From an uncultured Eubacteriales bacterium (lineage in GTDB: Bacteria > Bacillota > Clostridia > Peptostreptococcales > Anaerovoracaceae), in assembly GCA_902801255.1 (NCBI GenBank), contig CADCHO010000007.1, positions 1 through 64,000 of the forward strand: 64,000 bases of DNA, in the 5' to 3' direction. Below the pieces are notes generated by a model. That model searched no databases. It saw nothing but the letters and a program-made list of their open reading frames with translations, and had not been told where the DNA came from. This document shows, in pieces, positions 28,193 to 38,496 of the stretch (position 1 is the stretch's first letter; every line of letters starts with the position of its first letter). Both the position numbers and the translations under genes were made by a program.

Positions 28193-29620
28193 ATGAGTGG
28201 TTTTGTAGGTTTCATGAACAACATTCTGTATAAGCCATACATCGTTCCACTGTTCCTGATTGCTGTAGGTATCTACTTTACAATCAGAACCAAGGGCGTA
28301 CAGATTCGTATGTTCAAGGAGATGTTCAAGGTCGTAAGCGAGAAACCGGCTGATGAAAAGGGCATCTCATCATTCGGAGCACTGATGGTTTCGACAGCAT
28401 CCCGTGTTGGTACAGGAAACATCATCGGTGTATGTACAGCTATCATACTCGGTGGTCCGGGAGCTATCTTCTGGATGTGGATCACAGCTATTTTCGGCGG
28501 AGCAAACGCATTCATCGAGTCGACGCTGGCACAGATCTATAAAAAGAAAGCTGACGACGGTACATACTATGGAGGACCTTCGTACTACATGCAGAACGCT
28601 CTCGGCCAGAGATGGCTCGGCGTGCTCTTCTCGGTACTGATCATCTTCACATATGCCGTAGGTTACAACATGCTCGCTGCTTACAACCTGCAGTCGACAT
28701 TCGCAACATTCAGCTTCTATAACGAGAAGTCGACTCCGATGGTTATCGGCGTTATCCTCGCTGTATTCTTTGCAGCTACCATCCTCGGCGGCGCAAAGAA
28801 ACTGACAGACGTAACCGGATTCCTCGTACCTGTTATGGGCGTCCTCTACGTTGCAATTTCTCTTGTCGTTCTCGTGCTCAACGCAAAGAACTTCGGAGCT
28901 ATGTTCGGACTGATCTTCAGCACAGCCTTTGACTTCCCGGCAATTTTCGGAGGCTTCACCGGTTCGGTAATCATGTGGGGACTCAAGAGAGGTCTTTACT
29001 CCAACGAGGCTGGTATGGGTTCTGCTCCGAATGCGGCTGCTAAGGCTGACGTAGTTCATCCTGTAAAGCAGGGTCTCGTACAGACACTGTCCGTATTCAT
29101 CGACACACTGCTGATCTGCTCCGCAACAGCATTCATGTGCCTGTCCACAATGTCAGTAAATCCTGCTGACTTTGTACTTGAGGACGGCGGTGCCAATGCA
29201 GCAGGCTATGTACAGACATGCCTCCACACATCGCTCGGCGGTTTCGGACCTGTCTTCATTGCTATCTCGATGACACTGTTCGCATTCACCACACTGATCG
29301 GTAACTATTCATACTGCGAAGGCTGCTTCGCATTCATCCTCAAGAGAGACATGACAAAGACAGAGGTAACCATCTTCAGAATTATCGCTATCATCCTCGT
29401 GTTCCTCGGAGCTATCTCCAGCGCAGGTCTCGTATGGGATACAGCTGATATGTTCCAGGGTCTCATGGTAGTATGCAACATTCCTACCATTGCTATCCTC
29501 GGCGGAGTTGCGGTCAAGGCTCTTGACGATTACACAGCACAGAAGAAGGCGGGCAAGGCACCTCACTTCAAGGCTGCAGCCATCGGACTGACTGATGACA
29601 AGGTGGACTGCTGGAAGTAA
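28193..29620 (+). CDS. Sodium:alanine/glycine symporter (AGCS family)
   Basis: 475-residue integral membrane transporter of the AGCS family, about eleven helices. Diagnostic stretches are GVQIRMFKEMFKVV, STASRVGTGNIIGVCTAIILGGPGAIFWMW, GGPSYYMQNALG and the family signature GLKRGLYSNEAGMGSAPNAAA. It imports alanine or glycine with Na+ (or H+). AAAAGGAGATTCTT precedes the ATG. Transcribed alone, ended by a strong palindromic terminator. Substrate preference cannot be decided. Confidence 0.95.
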   Translation: MSGFVGFMNNILYKPYIVPLFLIAVGIYFTIRTKGVQIRMFKEMFKVVSEKPADEKGISSFGALMVSTASRVGTGNIIGVCTAIILGGPGAIFWMWITAIFGGANAFIESTLAQIYKKKADDGTYYGGPSYYMQNALGQRWLGVLFSVLIIFTYAVGYNMLAAYNLQSTFATFSFYNEKSTPMVIGVILAVFFAATILGGAKKLTDVTGFLVPVMGVLYVAISLVVLVLNAKNFGAMFGLIFSTAFDFPAIFGGFTGSVIMWGLKRGLYSNEAGMGSAPNAAAKADVVHPVKQGLVQTLSVFIDTLLICSATAFMCLSTMSVNPADFVLEDGGANAAGYVQTCLHTSLGGFGPVFIAISMTLFAFTTLIGNYSYCEGCFAFILKRDMTKTEVTIFRIIAIILVFLGAISSAGLVWDTADMFQGLMVVCNIPTIAILGGVAVKALDDYTAQKKAGKAPHFKAAAIGLTDDKVDCWK

Positions 29621-29640
29621 TCCTATAATCGACATATCAA

Positions 29641-29671
29641 AAGAGACTCGTTTGCAAACGAGTCTCTTTTT
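29641..29671. terminator. Palindromic terminator after the symporter
   Basis: AAAGAGACTCGTTTG and its reverse complement abut at 29655/29656, followed by extra Ts; the perfect 30-base palindrome works in both directions between convergent genes. Confidence 0.92.
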
Positions 29672-29694
29672 TATGTGTATACTGTAATGCTGCT

Positions 29695-30048
29695 TTATTT
29701 AAATGTGGCTTCCCATTCTGCTTCCTTGAAACCGACGAGCACTTTATCATCCGCTACTGCGATCGGCCTCTTTACAAGCAAACCATCGCTGGCAAGCAGA
29801 CTGAACATCTCATCCTCACTCATTTCAGGGAGCTTATCCTTTAGCTTCATTTCCTTATAAAGCAACCCGCTTGTGTTGAAGAATCTTCTCAGCGGCAGGC
29901 CGCTTGCCGCATGCCACTTTCTGAGCTCTTCCTCACTTGGGTTATCGAGCTTGATATCTCTGTATGTATATTCAATATTGTTGTCTTCAAGCCACTTCAC
30001 AGCCCTTTTGCAGGTGCCGCACCTCGGATAACATACTGCAAGCATCAT
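29695..30048 (-). CDS. ArsC/Spx-family thioredoxin-fold protein
   Basis: 117-residue ArsC-like protein. The redox motif is CYPRCGTCKRAVKWLEDNN (CxxC preceded by a third Cys), then RDIKLDNPSEEELRKW, FNTSGLLYKEM and LLASDGLLVKRPI with the conserved RP. It is closer to the YffB/Spx-like reductases than to classical arsenate reductase, and no ars genes are nearby, so an arsenate role is not supported. Start 30048 is chosen because AAAGGAGGTTT lies immediately upstream. Confidence 0.88.
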   Translation of the reverse strand: MMLAVCYPRCGTCKRAVKWLEDNNIEYTYRDIKLDNPSEEELRKWHAASGLPLRRFFNTSGLLYKEMKLKDKLPEMSEDEMFSLLASDGLLVKRPIAVADDKVLVGFKEAEWEATFK

Positions 30049-30156
30049 AAACCTCCTTTTGATCCATTCCAATTGTTATGTATCAATAATATCTCAAATC
30101 TGTCTGCTGTCAAAGACATCATTATTCGATGTATTTTTATGATAAAATGACTATGT

Positions 30157-30708
30157 ATGGCCAAGATTATTTACATTGACGGGCTTGAGGTCGAACTGAC
30201 CAGAAAGCGTATAAAAAGAATGAATATGCGGATCAAGGAGCCTGACGGACGTATAGTCATCAGTGTTCCTTATCTGGTGCCTGACAGTGAAGTGATCAGA
30301 TTCGTAAGAAGCCGCAGGGACTGGATCGATAAAAATGTCGCTCGTGTCCGTGCAAGAGCGCTTGCTCATCCGGAGCCGGAAGATAAGGCCGAAAAGGAGG
30401 CCTTGAGAGCTTATCTTAAAAGGCGCATTGAAGCCAGACTTCCGGTGATCGAGGAAGTGACAGGCCTGTACTGCAGCGGCTGGACTGTGCGCGACATGCA
30501 CACACGCTGGGGCAGCTGCAACACAAATACTCATCATATCAATCTCAGCCTTATGCTCGCTACAAGAAGCGATGCGGAACTGGATTATGTCATACTGCAT
30601 GAGCTGGTCCACACGGTGGTTCCAAACCACGGACCGGAGTTCTATGCTGTGATGGACAGGTTCATGCCGGGCTGGAAAAAAATACGCAAGGCGCTCAATT
30701 ACGGTTAA
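30157..30708 (+). CDS. YgjP-like zinc metallopeptidase (DUF45)
   Basis: 183-residue M48/SprT-like protein of the YgjP/WLM group. The zinc motif HELVHTVVPNH gives HExxH plus the third ligand His, and the upstream RWGSCNTNTHHINLSLML strand is the family hallmark. No membrane segment is visible, so it is probably cytosolic. Physiological substrate unknown. The next gene starts 14 bases downstream. Confidence 0.9.
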   Translation: MAKIIYIDGLEVELTRKRIKRMNMRIKEPDGRIVISVPYLVPDSEVIRFVRSRRDWIDKNVARVRARALAHPEPEDKAEKEALRAYLKRRIEARLPVIEEVTGLYCSGWTVRDMHTRWGSCNTNTHHINLSLMLATRSDAELDYVILHELVHTVVPNHGPEFYAVMDRFMPGWKKIRKALNYG

Positions 30709-30722
30709 TTTAGAAAGAAGAA

Positions 30723-33050
30723 ATGGAAGTCCCTCAGCTTATAGTCGATCTGGCAATAATGCTGACTACTGCCGCGGTAGTCACGATAGTTTTCAAAAAA
30801 CTCAGGATCCCTACGATACTGGGATATATTGTCGCGGGTTTTCTCATTGGTCCGAATTTTCCTCTCTTCATGAATATTGAGAGCGCGGCGTCTGTAGAGA
30901 CCTGGAGCGAGATCGGCGTTGTTATCATACTTTTCCACATAGGTCTTGAATTTGACTTCCACAAGCTGTCCGAGATAGGAAGCACAGCCATTGTTTCGGC
31001 TGCGGTCAAAATGGGCGGAGTCATGCTTGTAGGTTATGGATTCGGCATTCTCGCCGGTATGAGCACCATGAATGCGGTGTTCCTCGGAGCCATGCTCTCG
31101 ATCAGTTCTACGGTCGTCATACAGAAATGCTTCAGTGAAATGGGGCTTGAAGGCGAGAAGTATACCGGGCTGGTGATGGGCTCACTCGTTATGGAAGACG
31201 TCATCGCTGTGTTTATGATGGTAGTGCTGACAACGATCTCTGCAAGTCAGGCTTCAGACGGAAGCAGTATGGCACTGCGCATGTTCCTGATGATAACCTA
31301 CCTCGTACTGTGGCTTATTCTCGGCATATTCTTTTTGCCTACAATCCTTGATCGGACAATGGAACTGATGAGTGACGAGACTCTCACACTTCTGAGCCTC
31401 GGTTTCTGCTTCCTTATGGGAATGCTGGCGCACTGGCTCGGCTTTTCGATGGAGCTCGGAGCGTTCATTGCGGGGTCACTGTTCGCCGGGACCCGGCACG
31501 TACATAAAGTCGAAAGAGTGACTGCCGGAATCAAAGACATGTTCGGGGCAATATTCTTTCTGTCTGTAGGCATGATGGTAGATCCGGGCATCATCGCAGC
31601 CCGCTGGACTTCAATAGTCCCGATAGCGATACTTGCTGTGGTCGCCAAGCTAATCTTCGCTACCATCGGAATGATACTTTCGGGCCAGGATCCGGAGACT
31701 GCTTTAAGAGGCGGCATTTCACTCGCACCTATAGGTGAATTCTCATTCATCATCGCGAACCTTGGCATATCCCTTGGAGTCATGGACAGCTACCTGTACC
31801 CGGTCATCGTTGCTGCATCTATACTGACTATCATCGTTACTCCGGTACTGATAAGGAATCAGGACAAAATAATAAAAGTGATAGCTAAGCCTATCCCTGC
31901 GAAGATCAAAAAAATGATCCGCAATTACACTTCAGAAAACCGGAGCGATGAAGAACACGTTTCTGAGTGGAAGATCGTACTTAAGGACTACTTCATCAAG
32001 GTCGCTGTCTATGGAAGCATTATGCTCGTTTTGACTCTCGTGTGCTGCCGGGCGCTGTATCCGGCTCTCGCGGCGCTTATTGGCGACAAGGCTGCCAAGA
32101 TAGCAGTCATCGTTGTGAACTATCTTGCGCTGGCGGTCTTTGCAGTACCTTTCATGGGTAACCGCAGCGTCGCATTCACACAGCTGTGGATGAACAGACT
32201 GGCAAACAGACCTCCGCTGGCTGTTATGATACTACTAAAAATAGTCATTCTGGAGCTCATAGCACTGATCCCGGTGGAGACGCTCCTTAACATAAATAAT
32301 CTGATAATAGTGCTTTTGATTCCGCTGAGTGTTTTCCTGATTGCAAGATCTGAATTCATAGCAACATATTATCTGCAGCTTGAGACGAGATTCTTCGCGA
32401 ATCTGAACCAGAAGACGATGGAGGAACGCGGAGGAGCGAGGCAAAGGCAGCACTGGCTCAACGAGGACTACAGCATATTCAGCTGGGACGTTCCGGCAGG
32501 CGCGCCATATGAAGGGAAGACGATACAGGAACTCGACTGGGGCAGAAAAGACGCTGTGTATGTGGTCAAGGTAAGGCATGGCGACAAAAAAATGCCTATG
32601 CCTCCGGCAAGGACGATCCTGCATGCCGGAGATCATGTCCATGTCATCGGTGACAGAATATCGCTTGAGACGTTCTACAAGACGCTTGGTATAGATCAGG
32701 ATGTACACATGCGCACACTCAAGGAATTTCTTGATGAGGATTATACCGGAGGCAATGCGCTCTCGTGCGCGGCCATCCAGGTAAGAGGCACGGAACCATA
32801 TGTCGGCAAACCGATAAAAAGGAGCCGTATAACCGCACGCAATCACTGCATGATACTCGGCCTTGAACGTGACGGATACGCTACGACTATGCCTGATTCA
32901 AACATGCTCATAGAAAAAGGAGATATACTTTGGATCATTGGTACAGGAACAAACCTGAGCAGTATAGCTGCTCATTCGGTCGGAGATACCGGTACGCATT
33001 CATCAGCCGGTACAGATACAGAACTTCCTGTGGGAGGTGAACGCAAATGA
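30723..33050 (+). CDS. Kef/CPA2-type cation:proton antiporter with TrkA-C domain
   Basis: 775-residue protein. Residues 1-385 form a CPA2 Na+/K+:H+ exchanger domain with about 12 helices ([49 protein letters not shown]). Further membrane helices lie around 420-560, and C-terminal TrkA-C/RCK-type ligand-binding regions are visible ([24 protein letters not shown], then [11 protein letters not shown] to [13 protein letters not shown]). A TrkA-N nucleotide-binding half like that of KefC is not obvious. Likely K+ or Na+ efflux gated by a small ligand. It overlaps the next gene by four bases. Confidence 0.9.
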   Translation: MEVPQLIVDLAIMLTTAAVVTIVFKKLRIPTILGYIVAGFLIGPNFPLFMNIESAASVETWSEIGVVIILFHIGLEFDFHKLSEIGSTAIVSAAVKMGGVMLVGYGFGILAGMSTMNAVFLGAMLSISSTVVIQKCFSEMGLEGEKYTGLVMGSLVMEDVIAVFMMVVLTTISASQASDGSSMALRMFLMITYLVLWLILGIFFLPTILDRTMELMSDETLTLLSLGFCFLMGMLAHWLGFSMELGAFIAGSLFAGTRHVHKVERVTAGIKDMFGAIFFLSVGMMVDPGIIAARWTSIVPIAILAVVAKLIFATIGMILSGQDPETALRGGISLAPIGEFSFIIANLGISLGVMDSYLYPVIVAASILTIIVTPVLIRNQDKIIKVIAKPIPAKIKKMIRNYTSENRSDEEHVSEWKIVLKDYFIKVAVYGSIMLVLTLVCCRALYPALAALIGDKAAKIAVIVVNYLALAVFAVPFMGNRSVAFTQLWMNRLANRPPLAVMILLKIVILELIALIPVETLLNINNLIIVLLIPLSVFLIARSEFIATYYLQLETRFFANLNQKTMEERGGARQRQHWLNEDYSIFSWDVPAGAPYEGKTIQELDWGRKDAVYVVKVRHGDKKMPMPPARTILHAGDHVHVIGDRISLETFYKTLGIDQDVHMRTLKEFLDEDYTGGNALSCAAIQVRGTEPYVGKPIKRSRITARNHCMILGLERDGYATTMPDSNMLIEKGDILWIIGTGTNLSSIAAHSVGDTGTHSSAGTDTELPVGGERK

Positions 33051-33943
33051 ATTGGGACATTATAACTACATATCTTCTTCCTCCGCTGATCGGAGCGGTA
33101 ATAGGGTATTTTACGAATCTCATAGCGGTCAAGATGCTGTTCTACCCGCACAAACCCGTATATGTGTTCGGGCATCAGCTTCCGCTGACTCCCGGAGCTA
33201 TCCCGAAGGGCAAGGCGAGACTGGCAAAGTCTGCAGGTAAGATCGTCCAGAATGAGCTTTTTACGCGGGAGGATATCTCGGGACGGCTGCTTACTGAAGA
33301 GGTAGAGAAGCCGCTCATCGACAAGGTGATGAGCATACTGGATACCAACATCAGAGAGACAGGGGCTGTTATGGCGGGCAGCAAGGAAAAGTACGACAAG
33401 CTCGAGGACAGTTTTACAGAGCTTCTGTCTTTCAAGATAACCGATGCCATAAAGAGGATGGACATACCCGGGACCATTTATAATGAAGGCAAAGCCATGC
33501 TCCTGGATCACGTTCTGAATTCAAGGGTCCTGGCATTTGTGGTCAGTGACGGCATGATCGACAGGGTGATGAAGGCTGTCAGTGATAAGATGGAGGAATT
33601 CATCGACGCGAGAGGCCCCGAGATGGTCAGCGAGATCACCACATCAAGGATACACGACCTTGGAGACAGGACACCTTTATATGTGCTTGAGCTTGCCGGT
33701 TATGATCCGGAGTTCGTAAGAAGAAAGATAACCGAAGCTTACCGCGAATCTGTGGTGAATGCGGTCAACTCTGCACTGCGCAGGATAGACGTCGCAAAAG
33801 TAGTCGAGGACAAGATCAACTCAATGGCGGTAGAAGAACTTGAAAAGGGAGTTCTGACAGTGATGAAGACCGAGCTCAAACTGATAGTAGACCTCGGCGC
33901 GCTCATCGGTCTTGTGATAGGCAGCATCAATATATTCATCTGA
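33047..33943 (+). CDS. DUF445-family membrane-associated protein
   Basis: 298-residue DUF445 protein (YheB/YtlA-like). The N-terminal helix and [23 protein letters not shown] followed by [25 protein letters not shown] are typical. A long helical middle and a C-terminal hydrophobic helix ([17 protein letters not shown]) anchor it at both ends. Function unknown. The ATGA overlap with the antiporter gene indicates translational coupling, so the two may act together (inference). Confidence 0.88.
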   Translation: MNWDIITTYLLPPLIGAVIGYFTNLIAVKMLFYPHKPVYVFGHQLPLTPGAIPKGKARLAKSAGKIVQNELFTREDISGRLLTEEVEKPLIDKVMSILDTNIRETGAVMAGSKEKYDKLEDSFTELLSFKITDAIKRMDIPGTIYNEGKAMLLDHVLNSRVLAFVVSDGMIDRVMKAVSDKMEEFIDARGPEMVSEITTSRIHDLGDRTPLYVLELAGYDPEFVRRKITEAYRESVVNAVNSALRRIDVAKVVEDKINSMAVEELEKGVLTVMKTELKLIVDLGALIGLVIGSINIFI

Positions 33944-33955
33944 CGGAGATAGAGA

Positions 33956-34669
33956 ATGAGCGATAAAAACGATTACGTAGTATTTGACCACGTCCGCAAG
34001 GTCTATCATGTGGGCGAAGTCGATATAGAAGCTCTTGCTGACGCGACTTTCAGCGTAGCGAAGGGTGAGCTTGCCATTGTTGTCGGTGAATCCGGAGCGG
34101 GCAAGACGACTCTGCTGAACATACTCGGCGGAATGGATACCCTTACAAGCGGAAAGGTGCTGCTTGACGGCAGAGAGATCAGCAGCCTCAGCATGAGGGA
34201 ACTGACCAAATACCGCAGATACGATATAGGATTCGTGTTCCAGTTCTACAATCTGGTACAGAATCTTACAGCTCTTGAGAACGTATCGCTTGCTACACAG
34301 ATCTGCAAGGATCCGCTCGATCCTGCTGAAACGCTGAAAGCGGTTGGTCTGGGCGAGAGAATGTATAACTTCCCGGGACAGCTCTCGGGAGGAGAACAGC
34401 AGAGGGTAGCCATAGCAAGAGCTCTCGCCAAGAATCCTAAACTGCTCCTTTGCGATGAGCCTACAGGAGCCCTTGACTACAACACAGGCAAGCAGATCCT
34501 GCAGCTGCTGCAGGATCAGGCGCACAACTCAGGTGCTACAGTCATCATAATTACTCACAACAAGGCGATCACTCCAATGGGCGACCGCGTTATAAGCGTA
34601 AGGAGCGGAAGAGTGCAGGACGTAAAAATCAATGAACATCCTGTGCCGGTGTCCGAAATAGAGTGGTAG
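33956..34669 (+). CDS. ABC transporter ATP-binding protein (LolD/MacB type)
   Basis: 237-residue ATPase with Walker [14 protein letters not shown]-loop [18 protein letters not shown], signature [15 protein letters not shown], Walker [13 protein letters not shown] and the switch His in IIITHN. This set is typical of the MacB/FtsE-like group that pairs with FtsX-fold permeases, exactly the gene that follows one base downstream. Such pairs act in lipoprotein, peptide or cell-envelope mechanotransmission, not usually solute import. Confidence 0.95.
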   Translation: MSDKNDYVVFDHVRKVYHVGEVDIEALADATFSVAKGELAIVVGESGAGKTTLLNILGGMDTLTSGKVLLDGREISSLSMRELTKYRRYDIGFVFQFYNLVQNLTALENVSLATQICKDPLDPAETLKAVGLGERMYNFPGQLSGGEQQRVAIARALAKNPKLLLCDEPTGALDYNTGKQILQLLQDQAHNSGATVIIITHNKAITPMGDRVISVRSGRVQDVKINEHPVPVSEIEW

Positions 34670-34670
34670 C

Positions 34671-37600
34671 ATGCTCAGAAAGTCGACCTTCAGAGAGATA
34701 AAGACCTCACTTGCAAGATATCTTGCGATCTTTGCGATCGTAGCTCTTGGAGTGGGGTTTTTCAGTGGACTGAAGGACTGCAAGGAGTCGATGGTTAGCA
34801 CGGCCCGCCGCTACCTTGATACGACGAATTTCTATGATTATCAGATACTGTCTTCGTATGGCGCTGACGATGACAGCATTGAATTGGCAAAATCATGGGA
34901 AGGTGTAAGCGGAGCGGAAGGCTCCGTACAGATCGATGTGATAGCACGCTCCGGAAGCGGTGATTCAAGCGCCCTCAAGGCGATCTCTTTGCCGGATAAA
35001 CTAAACACCCTTAATGTCACCGAAGGCAGGCTGCCGCAGAACATCAATGAATGCGTAGTGGATGCCTACAGCATTACCGACGAGGGATTTCATGTAGGTG
35101 ACCATATTGAGATAACCGATGAAAACGACAAAGACAAACTGAAAGAGTTCAATGTAAAGGACTTCGAGATAGTCGGTCTGGTCAATACGCCGATATACCT
35201 TGATTACCAGAGAGGATCGACAGACATAGGCAACGGAAGTCTTGATACTTTCTTCTTCATAGAAAAGGATGCTTTTGACGTAGATTACTATACAAATCTT
35301 TACGTGACACTCGACGGCGATGAAGTATCTCTGACCGATGAGCATGAGGACAGGCTCAAGGCAGAGGAAGACAATATGAAAGCGCTGGCCGAAGCGGTAA
35401 CGGATGGCCGACGCGAGGCTGCCAGAAAGGATGCGCAGGAAGAGCTCGACGAAAAGAAGCAGGAATACGAGGACAACCTCGCCAAATACGAGAAAGAAAA
35501 ACGTGATGCTGAGAAAAAACTCGATGATGCTGAAAAGCAGATCAAGAAAGGCGAAAAGCTGATCAGCTCCAACCGCAAAAAAGCGGAGAAGGGTAAGAGT
35601 GATGCGGAAACTGCCCTCAGCGGCCTTGAGGCGAATCTCATAGAGGTGAACAACGGCATAGCAACACTCAACAGCGAAAGAAAGAAGGCTGAGGATGGAC
35701 TTGCTCTGGCAAACAGCGGAAAAGAAAAGCTTGAGAGCGGAAAGGCTGAGCTCGAAACAGCTATAGCAGGACTGCAGCAGGCTGCTGAGACCGATCCTGA
35801 TCCCGATAACGTGGAAAATTATAAAAAGCAGATCGCAGCGCTAAGCGAAGATCTTGCCGGAGTGGAGCAGCAACTGGAAGGCTTAGACGCGCAGATCAAA
35901 GAGATAAACGCCGGTATTGCTGTCATCGATGCTAAGCTAAAAGAAGCCGAGGCAGGCAAGGCCATGATAGAAGATGGCATCGCCAGGGCGAAACAGGGGA
36001 TAGACCAGGCAGACTCCGGCCTGACCAAGCTCGATAAGAGTGAAAAGGAACTGGCCAAAAACAAAAAGAAACTTAAAAGTGAAGAGAGAAAGGCTGACAG
36101 CGAATTCGAGAAGGCAAAGAAGGAACTCGATGATGCGAAGGACAAACTGGACGAAGCTCAGGAAAAGATCGACGACATGGAGATCGGCAACTCTTTTGCA
36201 TTGTCACGCAAAGAAAACGCAGGCTACTCTTCGTTCGACAGCAACTCCAGCATCGTAAGCAATATAGCCAAGATATTCCCGCTGTTCTTCCTGCTCATTG
36301 CAGCACTCGTGTGCATGACCACGATGACCAGAATGGTAGACGAGCAGCGTACACAGATAGGTGTTCTCAAAGCACTTGGATACAGCAACAGCCAGATTGT
36401 AGGCAAGTATATGTTCTATTCGGGCAGCGCTGCATTCCTCGGAGCCATAGTCGGATTCTTTGTCGGATGCAAGGTTTTCCCTGTGGTTATTTGGAATGCG
36501 TATACCATGATGTATGATTTCAGCGATACTGTCGACTATATAATCAACTATAAACTGGGTCTTGCAGTTCTGGCTGTGGCGTTGCTGTGTTCAATGGGAG
36601 CCACATGGGTATCGATCTCGGCAGACTTCAAGGTGCCGGCGGCAGAGCTGATAAGACCGAAGGCTCCGCCTGCAGGCAAGCGAATACTCCTTGAGAGGAT
36701 TACACCTCTGTGGAACCGTATCAGCTTCCTTTATAAGGTTTCGATAAGGAACATCTTCAGGGACAAGAAGAGATTCCTCATGATGGTAATCGGAGTCAGC
36801 GGATGCACAGCCCTGCTTATCGCCGGTATCGGTATCAGGGCTACTATATCAAAGGTTGCGGATTACCAGTTCGATGAGATCTCACTGTATGACATCACTG
36901 TCATATTCAGCAAGAATATGACAGAGAACAGGCAGGAGGACTTCCTGGAAGAGCTTCAGGACGGTACAGATATACCTGACAAAAACGTCAGGTTCCTGCA
37001 CAGGGGTGAGGTGACGATGGTGATAGGAGACAAGACTACCGATATCACCTGCGTCGCTACTGAAGCCGAAGGCTTTGATGATTTCATAGATCTCCACACT
37101 GGTGATCAGCATCTGGACTATCCGGGACCGGGTGAGATAGTAATAGTCAGGAAGACCAGCCATGATTACGGACTGGGCGTCGGCGATGAGGTAAAGCTGC
37201 GCGAAGGCTACCGTGAGATGGAGGTTAAGATCGTCGGTGTCGCTGATAATTATGTATATGACAGCATATACATGACACCTGAGACATACCGTGATGGTTT
37301 CGGCAAAGATCCGGATATAAAGGCGGCGTTCATTGATTTCGAAGACGGCACAGAAGAAGATGTGATAAGGAACGCATCTGCAGATGCTGCCGGCTATGAG
37401 TACACTGCTGCGACACAGACAAATATTGATGTCAGGGAGAATGTCAGCAAGATGATGAAGAGCCTGAACTCTATCGTCTATGTCGTCATACTCTCGGCAG
37501 CGCTGCTTGCATTCATAGTGCTGTACAACCTGACCAACATCAATATAACAGAGCGAATAAGGGAGATCGCAACTATAAAGGTGCTGGGGTTCTATCAGCT

Positions 37601-37865
37601 TGAAGTATCACAGTATGTATTCCGCGAGAATCTCTTCCTGACAGCTGTTGCAGCCATAGTAGGGATACCGATGGGTGACTGGCTGCTCAAATTCGTAATA
37701 GACAATATCGTATTAAGCATGATCTACTTTGAGCCGAGGCACGGTCCATACGATATACCGATAGCAGTAGCTCTGACATTCGTATTCGCATTCTTAGTGA
37801 ATCTTGCAATGCAGAAGAGGCTTCGCGACGTATCCATGACGGAGTCACTCAAATCTGTAGAATAA
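34671..37865 (+). CDS. FtsX-like ABC permease with a long extracytoplasmic coiled coil
   Basis: 1064-residue permease. An N-terminal helix (SLARYLAIFAIVALGVGFFSG, given in two parts SLARYLAIF and IVALGVGFFSG) is followed by a MacB-like periplasmic/extracellular domain. A charged coiled coil covers roughly residues 225-503, rich in Glu/Lys/Ala. The first FtsX membrane domain begins near 525 (FPLFFLLIAALVCMTTMTRMV), and the second lies at about 925-1050 (YVVILSAALLAFIVLYN). Such coiled-coil permeases likely drive an outside partner with ATP energy. ATPase partner gene is directly upstream. Confidence 0.9.
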   Translation: MLRKSTFREIKTSLARYLAIFAIVALGVGFFSGLKDCKESMVSTARRYLDTTNFYDYQILSSYGADDDSIELAKSWEGVSGAEGSVQIDVIARSGSGDSSALKAISLPDKLNTLNVTEGRLPQNINECVVDAYSITDEGFHVGDHIEITDENDKDKLKEFNVKDFEIVGLVNTPIYLDYQRGSTDIGNGSLDTFFFIEKDAFDVDYYTNLYVTLDGDEVSLTDEHEDRLKAEEDNMKALAEAVTDGRREAARKDAQEELDEKKQEYEDNLAKYEKEKRDAEKKLDDAEKQIKKGEKLISSNRKKAEKGKSDAETALSGLEANLIEVNNGIATLNSERKKAEDGLALANSGKEKLESGKAELETAIAGLQQAAETDPDPDNVENYKKQIAALSEDLAGVEQQLEGLDAQIKEINAGIAVIDAKLKEAEAGKAMIEDGIARAKQGIDQADSGLTKLDKSEKELAKNKKKLKSEERKADSEFEKAKKELDDAKDKLDEAQEKIDDMEIGNSFALSRKENAGYSSFDSNSSIVSNIAKIFPLFFLLIAALVCMTTMTRMVDEQRTQIGVLKALGYSNSQIVGKYMFYSGSAAFLGAIVGFFVGCKVFPVVIWNAYTMMYDFSDTVDYIINYKLGLAVLAVALLCSMGATWVSISADFKVPAAELIRPKAPPAGKRILLERITPLWNRISFLYKVSIRNIFRDKKRFLMMVIGVSGCTALLIAGIGIRATISKVADYQFDEISLYDITVIFSKNMTENRQEDFLEELQDGTDIPDKNVRFLHRGEVTMVIGDKTTDITCVATEAEGFDDFIDLHTGDQHLDYPGPGEIVIVRKTSHDYGLGVGDEVKLREGYREMEVKIVGVADNYVYDSIYMTPETYRDGFGKDPDIKAAFIDFEDGTEEDVIRNASADAAGYEYTAATQTNIDVRENVSKMMKSLNSIVYVVILSAALLAFIVLYNLTNINITERIREIATIKVLGFYQLEVSQYVFRENLFLTAVAAIVGIPMGDWLLKFVIDNIVLSMIYFEPRHGPYDIPIAVALTFVFAFLVNLAMQKRLRDVSMTESLKSVE

Positions 37866-37919
37866 GATATATATAATACCTCTGTTCGCTGTGCTCCGTC
37901 ACCGACACTATATCGGAAA

Positions 37920-37948
37920 TAGACGAAGCTGGCTGAAAAATGTATAAT
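37920..37948 (+). promoter_or_regulatory. Predicted promoter of the cyclophilin operon
   Basis: TAGACG (37920-37925), 17-base spacer, TATAAT (37943-37948). A GC-rich imperfect hairpin (GGCGCAGG with CCTTGTGCC) lies in the leader before GGAGG and ATG 38017. Confidence 0.5.
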
Positions 37949-38016
37949 TGAAAACGAAAAAAGGCGCAGGCAAATCAAAAGGGCCTTGTGCCGGAGTAAA
38001 CGGAGGATAATACACC

Positions 38017-38496
38017 ATGAAGAAATTCATTATCGAAATGGAAGACGGCGGCGTTATGAAGGGCGAACTCTATGAAGACATCGCTCCTGAAACCGTAGCC
38101 AACTTTGAGAAGCTTGCGAATGGGGAGTTCTATGACGGCCTCATTTTCCACAGAGTCATTCCTGGATTCATGATCCAGGGCGGATGCCCTGACGGAAACG
38201 GCATGGGCGGTCCGGGATACACCATCAAGGGAGAATTCACAGCCAACGGATTCAAAAACGATCTGAAGCATGAGAGGGGAGTCCTTTCGATGGCAAGAGC
38301 CATGGATCCTGACTCCGCAGGTTCACAGTTCTTCATCATGACAACTACTTCGCCTCATCTCGACGGACAGTATGCTGCATTCGGCAAGGTGACCGAGGGC
38401 ATGGCAACTGCAGACAAGATCGTGAACTCAAGACGCGACTTCAGAGATAAGCCTCTTCTTCCGCAGAAGATCAAAAGTATACGTGTAGAAGGATAA
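38017..38496 (+). CDS. Peptidyl-prolyl cis-trans isomerase (cyclophilin)
   Basis: 159-residue cytosolic cyclophilin that catalyses proline isomerisation. Active-site stretches are [25 protein letters not shown], the FxMA-type loop [23 protein letters not shown] and the [15 protein letters not shown] end. No signal peptide. ACGGAGGATAATACACC precedes the ATG. The next ATG directly abuts its TAA stop, so it shares a transcript with the potassium channel. Confidence 0.95.
   Translation: MKKFIIEMEDGGVMKGELYEDIAPETVANFEKLANGEFYDGLIFHRVIPGFMIQGGCPDGNGMGGPGYTIKGEFTANGFKNDLKHERGVLSMARAMDPDSAGSQFFIMTTTSPHLDGQYAAFGKVTEGMATADKIVNSRRDFRDKPLLPQKIKSIRVEG

Noticed and set aside
29695..30048. Arsenate reductase
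   Set aside because: The ArsC fold is present but there is no ars operon; an Spx/YffB-like thiol protein is safer.
35376..36180. Tandem repeat or mobile insertion in the permease gene
   Set aside because: The Glu/Lys-rich stretch is an in-frame coiled coil with ordinary base composition, not a DNA repeat.
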